NCBI RefSeq assembly: GCF_048773025.1
Contig: NC_133545.1
Span: 11,426,001 to 11,490,000 of the forward strand
From: Camelus bactrianus
Taxonomy: Eukaryota; Chordata; Mammalia; Artiodactyla; Camelidae
Length of the DNA stretch: 64,000 nt
Direction: 5' to 3'
Shown piece by piece: positions 54,830 through 64,000 of the stretch. Made by a program: the position numbers and the translations under genes. How positions within the stretch are numbered: the stretch's first letter is position 1; each line of letters opens with the position of its first letter. Under the pieces are notes generated by a model that worked only from the letters and a program-made list of their open reading frames with translations, was not told where the DNA came from and ran no database searches.

Positions 54830-56640
54830 GCAGTTTGAAATGAAAAAAAAAAAAATCCCATACATTTTTGAAACTGGATAAAATGATTTTAAATTTCATA
54901 TGGAAAAGTAATTGTCAAAGAAATAGCTGAAGATTAAAAAAAGAGTAAAGACAGAAGACTACCTCTCCTAAAAATAAAACTTTAAGTTGTATTTATGTGC
55001 ATATATGTGTGTATATATATTATATATTTAAATGTGTATATAATTAATGTGGTACCAGTATAAGAATAGGGAGGTCAGTGGTGAAGAATGCATAGATTAG
55101 TAAATATCAGTAATTTAAAATTATACTTTAAAGGGAAATTATAAATCAGAGGAAGTGAAAGAACTATTCAATAAGTGGTCTAGTAATTATTGGTTAACTA
55201 TAAAATAAAAATTTTAGTCTTACCTCATATCACATATCAATACAAACATTGAATAGATTAAGAGATCAAATGTGGAAAATCAATCTATTAATAACTAGAA
55301 GAAAATAAAAGTGATTATTGATCAAATTTCTGGGTGGGGACCAATTTTCTAAATGTCAAGGCAATGTAAGAAATCACAAAAGGAATTGGTAAGTTTGACT
55401 ACATAAAATTTAGAACTTCTATATTTCATAAAGCACTTAGGCAGCTTTGAAATGCTGCAGTAGATTGGAAATAATATTAACACAAATGATGCCAGACAAA
55501 AGATTAATATTCTTACTGCATAGAGGACTCATGCAAATTGGCAGCAAGAGCATGAAGAGCCCAGAGGATGGGATCATGAACAGACAGGGCTCTGAAGAGG
55601 AACCACAAATCACAACGTATATTTTGAAACCATGATTAAGATTCAGTCACCAAACACTAACTTAAAACAAAATGCCATGCTCATCTGACAAATTGGCAAA
55701 AAAAGATCTTAAATGGCACTGCCTTACTGGGACAAGAGGGAAATGAAATCGATGCCTTTGTACACTTGTGACTCAACAATTTGGCAGCACAATCGAGACA
55801 TGAATACCCCTTAACCCAGTATTGTCACCTCCCACAGTCTGTCGTAAGTTACCATGGTACTTGTCTGATGGTATCTGTCCTGCCTGTCACCCCTCATCCT
55901 AGATTTCATTTCTTGCCTGATAAGCTGCCATCCCTGCTAGGCTGTAGGCCTGATGCAAAGGGATGTCTGTCTTCTTCACAGCAGGACTTGGCATAGAATA
56001 GGTACCCAGCGTTAGTTCAGAGTGAAATTTAGGTATAGCAAAAAAAGGGAGGGGTTTGATTGTCCAGCAGTGAGAATGGTCAAGTAAATATTCAAACACA
56101 CATACGAGGGAAACCATTAAAATGATGCATATAAAAAGCTTCTAATAGAACGGCAGAATGCTCATGGTCTGATACTAAGGGGAAAAAAAGAATACAAAAT
56201 TGATATACAGACATTATGTGGAATCTAAAAAAAAAAAAAAGGACACTCTGAACTCATCTACAAAACAAACAGACTCGCAGACTTAGTAAACAATCTTACG
56301 GTTACCCAGAGAAGGGGATGGGAGGGGATACATCTGGGGGTTTGAGATTTTACAAATGTTAGCCACTATATGTAAAAATTGATTTTTAAAAAAAGTTTCT
56401 TTTGTATAGCACAGGGAACTATGTTCAATATCTGTGATAACCTTTAATGGAAAAAAATATGCAAACGAATATATGTATGTATATGCATGACTGGGACGTT
56501 GTGCTGTACACAAGAGATTGACACATTGTAATTGTACTTCAGTAAAAAAAAATGATATACAGAATGATTTCACCATGTAAACATTGAAAAGAAAAACATC
56601 TAAATCTATCATTTATTTTAAGATATACCGTTATTTTTAC
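54830..56640 (+). mobile_element. Old L1M-type LINE fragment
   Basis: Recognisable but decayed ORF2-region text: CATATGGAAAAGTAATTGTC near 54900, a stretch resembling L1 ORF2 around 55380-55560, and a pre-3' region near 56090-56200 continuing after 56553. Many stops. The part 55835-56010 does not look like L1 and resembles an L2/MIR end. Boundaries are approximate. Confidence 0.65.
56212..56552 (+). mobile_element. Younger L1 3' end nested in an older L1
   Basis: About 340 bp runs from ATGTGGAATCTAAA to an A tail, the same L1 3' region as the copy at 12.4 kb. TGATATACAGA flanks it at 56201-56211 and 56553-56563. The flanking sequence on both sides belongs to the old L1 described at 54830-56640. 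Confidence 0.85.
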
Positions 56641-58849
56641 ATGCCACTAAGAATAAAAAAATGCCCATGACAGGGAGTTGAACACGATACCCCTACACAA
56701 CTGCATGAAGTAAACCTCCCACACAGAGAGCGCCAGGCAAGGAAGCTTGCTTGTCTCAATTGTGTCATTGGGTGGAGAGAAGAAAAAAATCTTGCCTAAG
56801 AATTTGACCTGTAAGGCAGGGCTCGCCCTAGTCTGCATTTTGAATTCACAGTACCAGCGTGGTCCAGAGAACCTCCAGCAGGGAATTTGACTGAGTGGTC
56901 TCGGATTGGTGGTGCCTCCAGATGGCCGACAAAAGCAGACACAAATCTCCCCTGTGATACCTGGACCTCTGGGTGGCCGGCAGCAGGTATGAGTAGCCAT
57001 AGCTATGCTAACAAGTGAGAAATTTTGCATCCTAGAATTGAGGAAATTAGCTACGCAAAATTGTAACAGCGGCCAGCTCAGTGGTGAGATGATAGATCAA
57101 AAAGGCTTTTATATAATGTATTTTATGTACATTGTATTTTATATATTGCCAAGATATTTATATAATGTAGACCTATTTTATATAACATTTTACATAATGT
57201 AGATATAGTCAGTATTTGGAAAAATAAAATAAATTTATTTAAAATTTAGACATATGGGATTCTAAGGAAACTCATTTAAAAATGGAACATTATCCTAGGG
57301 TCTCTGAACGTGACTGGCCTTCGTTCTGTCTTGCCGTTCGCACTCGTTTTCCACCAGTTCTATTCTAACAGCTTAGTTCAGTTTGTTCCCTTCCTATGAT
57401 CTTGTGAAATTCAGTAGACCCAGAGAAGATAAACTTGATGGTCAGGTACAGAGCCTCTTTCAGACTGAATGCATGCTAAGCGGGGTGTCATCACCATCAC
57501 TGACAGTTTCTGAGTCCCCACTCTGCGCAAGATACTAGGCTAAGCCTGACAGGAGGGGCCAGTTGTATAGAGGCACAAGCATCCACTTTTATTCATACGC
57601 TTAGTTGACAAATACTTGTTGAGCACCCATTATGCAAGGCACTAGGGTCTGAAGATGGATGGTTGGTGACCTAGAACACATGCATAAATGAAGATTGGAA
57701 AAGGCACTAGGTTTAGTTTGGACATTTTGTTCTTCTGTTTATATAGAAAATTGGGATGGAGATTATGAGTTTATTGCCTGGTATGTATAGAGCTTGAGGG
57801 TATTAAACTAGGTGGGGGTGGGGGATTCACACAAAAGATAAGAAAAAGGAAGTCCCAGAAGAGAAAGGAAAGTCAGACTTAAATCTGATGGCTTTGAAAA
57901 TAGATTAAGGGTTTTCTGTAAACTCCCATTTTATATTTAGAAATAACATTTTGAATGCCTCACCCCTTGGGGGTAAATCTGGTGGTTAAGTCATCAGAAG
58001 AGGTGGGAAAAAGAAATAGGAATAACCATTAAAATGAGATCCAGGTGAGGAGAGAGACTTGTTCAGACAACCAGTTCCTCCAAGGTTCAGGAAGGCCGGG
58101 GGTTTGCCTGCCCTCAGAAGGACCCAGTGGATTTATGTGCTGGGTGTGAGCCGGGGGGTGTTGATGAAGGGTCGTATCTGTGTGCCAGACAGGCGATGAC
58201 AATATGACTTAACCCTTTTCCCAAGGAGATCATCAAAGATTGACCAAGGCTGCTGCTTCCAGACAAAAATCTATGATACAACAATAATCTATGCAGCATT
58301 TTACCCTAAAGAAAAGGGATGCTTTCATCATGTCTATATTTAGTTCAACCTTCCCCCCATCCCCCAAGGGCAAGTAAGTGACCGTCCACCACTCTCTGTA
58401 AAGACTTAGTCACTGTCATGGATGGGGAGTCCCAGGCAGGGTCCAGGAAGGCCAGTGCCAGGCACTATCCAGCTCATTCAAGGGCACCCCGACTGGGTGA
58501 TACACGCACAACTAATCCTGGCCTCACACCAAAGCGCACAGCCTCAGGCGATCAGGCCACCCATCCCAAGAGCAAACAACCCCGGCGGCCGGGGTTCCCC
58601 TCTTCTGCCTCGCTCCTAGCGCAGTGGTAGCTCTGGCCACACATCCAGGGTTACGTAACACGTATCTGTCACGGTCCAAATGACCAGGGACTTTCAAAAT
58701 AATGGTGGCGTATAACAGTTCAGGGTGCTACATCGCACGGAATCCTAGGTGAGAAGGCACAGGTAGACAGCTCCAAGGGGCTGCGCGTCCGTGTCACCCG
58801 AGCACATCGGCGCAGCAGTGCCATCGCAAACCAGGCACGCAGTCCAGCG
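56641..58849. other. DENND11 upstream region
   Basis: A moderate-GC block at 56650-57010 has an open - strand frame of about 127 codons without a recognised domain. The rest is ordinary intergenic sequence. A decayed L2/MIR-like end lies near 57600-57660. Confidence 0.4.
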
Positions 58850-59560
58850 AAGCCGGGAGGGAAGACGCCGTCTCCGGCGGGATCCGAAAGCCTCGCGGGG
58901 GGAGGGCGGCCGGCACGGGGCGGGGCGAGGCGGCCCGGGGCAGGTGCGGGCCCGGCGCGGCGTGAGCGCGGAGGCCTGGCCGCCCGCCCGCCCGCCCGGC
59001 GAGGGGAGTTCCCGCAGCCCGCCCCTGCGCCCGCCCCTCGCCGCCCGCGGCTCCTCCTCGCCTCGGCTCGCCATGGTGGAGCGGGGAGACGCGGCGCCGC
59101 TGCTGCGCTGGGCTGAGGGCCCCGCCGTCTCCCCACCGCGGGCCCCGGACCCGCAGGCCGGAGGCCGGGGCTGGGGCGGCGGCGGGGGCGGCCGGGCGGC
59201 CGCGGAGCCGCCGAGGAGGCGGGAGCCCGAGGTGCTGCTGCAGCCCGGGCGCCTGGAGCTGGGCGACGTGGAGGAGGACCAGGTGGTGGCCGTGTTCGTG
59301 GTCACTTTCGATCCCCGCTCGGGTGAGAGCCGCTCGGGGCCCGGGGGCGGGAGAGGGTCGCCCCCGACTCGACTTTGGGGGCGGCGGGGGAGGGGCTCGC
59401 TGCGCGCGCACCCGCACACCTGCGCCCCCTCCCCGCCTGCGGGGCTCCCCGTCGTACGAGCAGGATGCCTCGGCGAGGTCCGCGCGCGGGGCGAGGGGCT
59501 TTGTTCCCTGCGCCCCCTGACCCCCTCTCCTTTCCATGCGGCTGCTTCTCAGCAGATACC
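58850..59560 (+). promoter_or_regulatory. DENND11: DENND11 CpG-island promoter
   Basis: Very CpG-rich block covering the 5' UTR, exon 1 and the start of intron 1. There is no TATA box. A GC box GGGGCGGGGC at 58917-58926 fits Sp1. The transcription start probably lies between 58880 and 59060. Stop codons are rare in all frames because of composition, which creates spurious long open frames on both strands. Confidence 0.85.
59073..59322 (+). CDS. DENND11: DENND11 exon 1 (gene continues beyond window)
   Basis: ATG in an optimal GCCATGG context opens a frame encoding [21 protein letters not shown] Pro/Gly-rich linker with [14 protein letters not shown] follows, then [20 protein letters not shown] and PRSG. 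The exon ends CGCTCGG|GTGAGA after 83 codons and 1 nt. The start and the [22 protein letters not shown] block match human DENND11 (KIAA1147, LCHN), where that block begins the DENN module. DENN proteins act as exchange factors or regulators for Rab GTPases, and LCHN has been linked to neurite outgrowth and Rab10. Only the first fifth of the protein is here. The linker looks longer and more glycine-rich than human from memory. Confidence 0.93.
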
Positions 59561-61119
59561 CAGTCCGCGCCCCAGTCCCCACAGTCGCGTCTCCACTTCT
59601 CTCGTGGTAGAGGATCTGTTGGTGACCACAGGCACGGTGGCTTTTGTTTTCTTTTCTTGCTGGGTTAAAAGCTTTTCCGTTTTCTGGGGAGGAACGCCTC
59701 CCAGGTGAATTCCTTCTGAAACGGATCGTCCTAAGCGTCCCAGGTTCTCTGCTTCCCACCCTCGCTCTCCACCCCTCCCTGCCGGGTAACTTTATGAGCA
59801 GGGCCAAGTTCACTTTCTCTGACAGCATTATTTTGAGGAATTAATGCCTGGAGCGTTAAGGGATGACACTGGGGGATTAAGCTGGAGACCGATTAAAGGA
59901 GAGGCCTCAGGTAGGCTCTTTCTGGTATGTGTGGAGCATTAAAAGGTTATCCCACACAGTCTTTAGCCCTAACCACGGAGTAAGGGAGTGTGCGTTTTAG
60001 TGGTGAGAGACTTAATGGGGGTTCAAAAGTGAATGAGTAAACACCGCCCTCAGAAAGCGGCAGGTGGTCGTGGAAGGGCTCTGCTCTCAGGATTGGAGGG
60101 AGGAGAGCTGTAGTCATGGTTATAGGAGTTAAGAAAACCGAGTTGCATCTTTCTGTCCTAACTCCACTGGAGTTGCTGAAAGGTGAAGTTTCCATTGGGG
60201 GGGGAACCACCAGCTTCTTTATCTTCCTGGTCCTCCGAGGATGCACTGGAGAAGTCCTGAGGAACTTGGCAGGGTGTGATGGAATGGGGAGTGGGGATCT
60301 TGGGATGGCAGGAGATAGCTTTCCAGGCAGGGTTATGAAACCAGCAAGACCCAGGAAGAAGTAGTGACAGCTGTGGGGAGACTAGGCCTTTCTGACTCCT
60401 GTCTGTCCCTTGGTCCCATCCCAATGGCTTTCAAAGTTTTTTGACTGTGATCCACCATATGAAATTAATTTTACACCACTGTCAGTTCACTCACATGCAT
60501 ACATATGTAACTGAAACAAAAGTTTCATGAAATGGTACTTGTCCCTTCTATGTGAAGTGCATACTGGCATTCTAGTCCCTTTTCTTTTTTTTTTTTTAAT
60601 GGAATCACATACACTGGTTGACTCACATAGGATTGGGACTCTCAGATACCACTAGTTTGAAAAACTACTGTTCTTTTTTAACCAAAGTAACCTTTGTTAC
60701 TGGACAAAAACAGATACTACTTTGTAACTAATAATATTCTTTATGCCCTCCTCCATCACCTACAGGTGAGGAGATGTGAGCATGAGATTCCTTTGGGGAA
60801 GTGTTTCAGAGTAACTAGAAGAAATGCAGAGGGAGCACTAGCGGGGTCTGATTTAGCAGTGGTCCTTCCTGTGGTAGGGACTGGAGAGGGAAAGAAGGAA
60901 AGTAAATTCTACACTAACCACAGATGGTGTTGATAAAACTGAAAAGCACCGCAGAGCTGGGACGCTCCCCCGCCTCGTCAGTCACAGCTGGTGGGCATGA
61001 TTTTGTGGGTATGTAGGTATAGAGTATTTGTGTGTATGTGTGATGCATGCACACAAGGGTGTGTTTATTGTGGTTTTCTGATGAATGTTAGTGTGGAAGG
61101 AAGGGATGTAACTGACACT

Positions 61120-61320
61120 TGAACACTTGCTTTGTGCAGGCATTTTATTATAATGGGATTTCATTTAACTCTCATCAGCGCGCTGTAATTTGATGATCAT
61201 TTATGCCCACTTTATACCTGAGCAAACAGGCCAAGGATGATTAAGAAATTTGGAAATACTAACTAGTCAATAAATACTTGACTCAGTCTGGTTGACTTTT
61301 TAGTTTACTACACCACCTGA
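61120..61320 (-). mobile_element. MIR SINE in DENND11 intron 1
   Basis: Reverse-complement MIR: TTGTGCAGGCATTTTATTAT, TTTATGCCCACTTTATACCT and GAGCAAACAGGCCAAGGATG. Confidence 0.6.
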
Positions 61321-62540
61321 ACCTCTGCCCCCTAACTTTTCATCCTTGCTATGTGCACGGAGTGGGGAGGTTGGGAAGTGGGGGTTTGGGGTTAGGGGGA
61401 GAGAGAATGTGTGTGTTTTTAACTTAGGTTGATGGTTTTGTTTTTGGAAAAGCTGTTGTTTCCTGCCTGTAACTTGTTTATCTCTTTTGTCATCCTCCCA
61501 GTTTAAAATGGCACTTTGCTTCCTATAAAAATAGCCTGATAATACCTATATCAAGTAAAAATTAGATGGTGTATCTCCCAAAAGTAGAGGAGGGAATGAA
61601 TGAATGAATGCATGCACGCATGCTACTGGCGTCCCCTGGGCCTCAGAGGTCGACACTAGGACGAGGGCCTCAGAGAGCTCATGGTGTGTCCTGTGTGTGA
61701 GGGGTGAGGAAGTCATGGTCTGGAGAGGTGTGATGTGGCCCTCGGATGCCCAGTGAGTGGGAGACATCACTGGGGCCAGACTCATGTCTCTCGGTTTTAG
61801 TCCAGTGTCTTCCTCACTCTGCCACTGAGGCAGGTGTGCTGTGGGTTACTGTGTAATCTGGGTCCCCCAGGGCTTTTGCCCTTCCTTAGCCTATGACCCC
61901 CAAAGTAGTAAAGTGAATACTGGCTGCTTTACCAAAATCAGAACCTGTCTCAGAAGTTCTCCTGTGGGAGGAGTTGTCTAGGGTTTCTACTGCTGCTGTC
62001 TGTGCCCGTGACTCTCCCCGCTTCGTCCTCAGTGTCCATCCCTAGGACCTCCCCCCTTCTCCCCACACCTCCCCAGCCCCTTCCTGCCCAGGCCCTGGGT
62101 ATTTCACTCATCTTCCCACATGGTGTAGGTAAGTGTTGGCATGTTCCCAAATCGGTGCCTGCGAGAGGTCAAGAGAGGGGGTCGGGGGAGGCGAGAACCC
62201 GCAGCTGCCGTTCCTCTGTCAGGTGTGAGTGGTCTGTGTGCTGAGAGGGGATGTGAGGGGGGAGCGGGTCCTTGTTACACGCGCGTGCGCACACACGCAG
62301 GCAGGAATGTGCTCGGTGATTCGTGATTCTCAGACTGGAGTATGGGAATACAGGAGTAATTCTTCTGTACTCCAGGACACAAGTTTTGGGTTGAGCATCT
62401 GCAGGAAGAATCAGAGAAGGGGGTGAGTGCAATAAAGAATATTATTTTCATTGGACTCGTGGTTTGAAAATCATGGTTGTTGCTTCTACAGTTGATGTGA
62501 GGACTAGGGGCTTCAAGTTCAAGCGAGGTAGAGGCTTTCT

Positions 62541-62541
62541 A

Positions 62542-62583
<42 letters not shown>
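62541..62583. repeat. (TC)n(CA)n microsatellite in DENND11 intron 1
   Basis: Six TC units run directly into about 15 CA units. Same compound structure as the tract at 52.3 kb, but in different flanks, so not a duplication. Confidence 0.95.
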
Positions 62584-62588
<5 letters not shown>

Positions 62589-63884
62589 AACACTCCCTCC
62601 TCTCCCTTTCACTCACTCACTGACACTGCGGAGCAGGGAGTCCCTGGGATGGTGGTGCTGGCCATCTGGGCTACAAAGCTGCTATTGAAACCAGGCCCAG
62701 ATGCCCACTTTGCAAGCCGGGTGGGAGAGGTTGGCAGCCAGAATATTGCTTTTTCATTGTGTTCAGCCCGTTATGTAGAGCTTTGGGTTTTAATTTTGAT
62801 TCCATTCTTTGGGTTCCTAGTCAAATTTTCTTCCTTTTCTTTGCCTAATTAGGGGAAAGGTATTGTCACACTTGGAAATCAGCCCTCGCCCCCACCCCAC
62901 TCTGTGAAGGTAACGTAGCCGTCCCACCATGGGACTGATGACTGGGGTGTGGGCCTGAGGCAGAGAGAGCTTTGGACCTTCGCCGTGTGACACCTGTGAC
63001 TGCCTCACCGCACTCTTTATGGGAGATTCACTTTCAACAGCCGTGTTTTCTGCAGACTTATTTTCTGGGTGTGCAGGGGAAATTGCTGTGCTTTGTGTGT
63101 TTGTGTTTGTGTTGGGATGGCTTAGTAGGGGAGAGGGGATGGCTGAGCGGAGGAAAACCGGCTGAAGTTTATAAGATGTCCCTTTTTCCTTTGTTATTCC
63201 TGATTGGGGATGAATTACCTGTTCCTCCCTTAACCTCAAGCCAGTGGCTAAATTACATCTAAACTCCTATGTAATGTAGTGCATCTGAATGCTTCTGTGT
63301 CTGTATCAAATAAGTGTAGTATTTAAAATCACTCACATACACTAATTTTAACCCCCATATATTCTCGGTATAGTCAACAGAATACAAGCATTTTCTTTTA
63401 AACAATGGAGACGTGGAGGCTCAGTGAGATCAAGCTAGGTGTGGCGTCTGAGGCATACTTGGAGCGCTGCCCGGGTCATCTGACTCGTGCAAATAATAAA
63501 TGGCTTTAGCTACCGGTAGGAAAGTGACAAAGTAGAATGAGAATGGAAAATTTGGAACATAATTTTGAGATGCAAAGAGCAGTCCTAGGAATGGCCAGCT
63601 CAAGGAGGCAAAGAGAAGGCCAGTTCTGATGGCCGAGACCAGACCGTCTCTTAGGACGATTAACGCTGCCACGTCCTTTCTCTGTAGTTTCTATCAGATG
63701 TCAATGGAATACACTTGTGGTTAATGTCACTAATTCTCACATTGGCAAAGTCTTTCCCAAGCTGTTAGTGATTCACCTGCTTGCGGTTTCCAGGGAGAAG
63801 TCAGTTTGTGGCCATCTGTTGTGAATTCTGTTTTTTCTCTTGAAAGTCTATGGAGAGACAGGTAGGACCGTGAATCGGTAACAC

Positions 63885-64000
63885 CCACCACTTCCTGGGT
63901 GCCCACGGTGGACCAGGAACTGTCTGATCCTTTCAAAGGTCTTTGCTGTAATGATGAGGAAAACAGGGGCACAGAGCAGAGAGAGGTATTGCTCAGAGGC
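63885..64000 (-). mobile_element. MIR SINE cut by the window edge
   Basis: Reverse-complement MIR: CCTGGGTGCCCACGGTGGAC, GATGAGGAAAACAGGGGCAC and AGAGCAGAGAGAGGTATTGC. Confidence 0.55.

Larger units (their letters stand above)
59323..64000 (+). other. DENND11: DENND11 intron 1 (partial)
   Basis: Begins GTGAGAGCC and runs off the right edge with no second exon recognised. It holds a (TC)n(CA)n tract, an alternating purine-pyrimidine run, two MIR copies and an ancient repeat candidate at 60430-60600. The remainder is unique-looking intron sequence. Confidence 0.8.

Noticed and set aside
58866-59035. Proline/arginine-rich frame upstream of the DENND11 ATG as an N-terminal extension
   Set aside because: It precedes the optimal Kozak ATG that matches the known protein start and lies in the presumed 5' UTR.
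58791-59828. Long open frames on both strands across the DENND11 CpG island (305 aa on +, 344 and 224 aa on -)
   Set aside because: They are composition artefacts of very GC-rich DNA. Only the segment from 59073 to the donor at 59322 matches a known protein.
60430-60600. Possible hAT-type MITE (TTTTTTGACTGTGATCCACC)
   Set aside because: It resembles an old repeat, but no inverted ends could be paired, so no family is claimed.
52275-62583. Two (TC)n(CA)n tracts as evidence of a segmental duplication
   Set aside because: The flanking sequences are unrelated; both are independent microsatellites.

Overview
The window is nuclear DNA of a mammal, most likely a camelid (camel, llama or alpaca). 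Three genes match the human 7q34 block in order and relative orientation: SSBP1, WEE2 and DENND11 (KIAA1147/LCHN). Relative to human the block is inverted. The camelid call rests on four tRNA-derived SINEs of the Vic type, with tRNA A/B boxes and an 'aggacctcgtgcatgctaag' core read on the + strand, and on L1 3' ends with the matching camelid tail. No CRISPR array, operon, prokaryotic gene or new enzymatic system is visible.

Layout. 1-13.7 kb is gene-free and repeat-rich: an old L1, a younger L1 3' end, L2, MIR and one MaLR LTR fossil. 13.7-22.3 kb is SSBP1 on the - strand, complete in six coding exons that join to 148 codons, with a 5' non-coding exon in a CpG island near 22.2-22.56 kb. 22.6-26.9 kb is an AT-rich spacer with two SINEs. 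About 26.9-47.7 kb is WEE2 on the - strand, complete in eleven coding exons that join to 564 codons, with a Wee-type kinase domain. 47.7-58.8 kb is the head-to-head gap between WEE2 and DENND11, holding a SINE, a 1-kb L2, a Tigger-like DNA transposon and a nested L1-in-L1. From 58.85 kb a strong CpG island carries exon 1 of DENND11 on the + strand. The rest of the window is DENND11 intron 1, and the other exons lie beyond the right edge.

The genes do not form a pathway. SSBP1 coats single-stranded mitochondrial DNA during replication. WEE2 is the oocyte CDK1-inhibitory kinase. DENND11 is a DENN-family protein. SSBP1 and DENND11 start in CpG islands, as expected for broadly expressed genes. 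WEE2 has none at its start, as expected for a germline-restricted gene.

Exon borders were placed by hand from GT/AG sites, reading frame and remembered human proteins. Transcription starts and polyadenylation sites are inferred. Repeat subfamily names come from memory of consensus sequences, not from a search.
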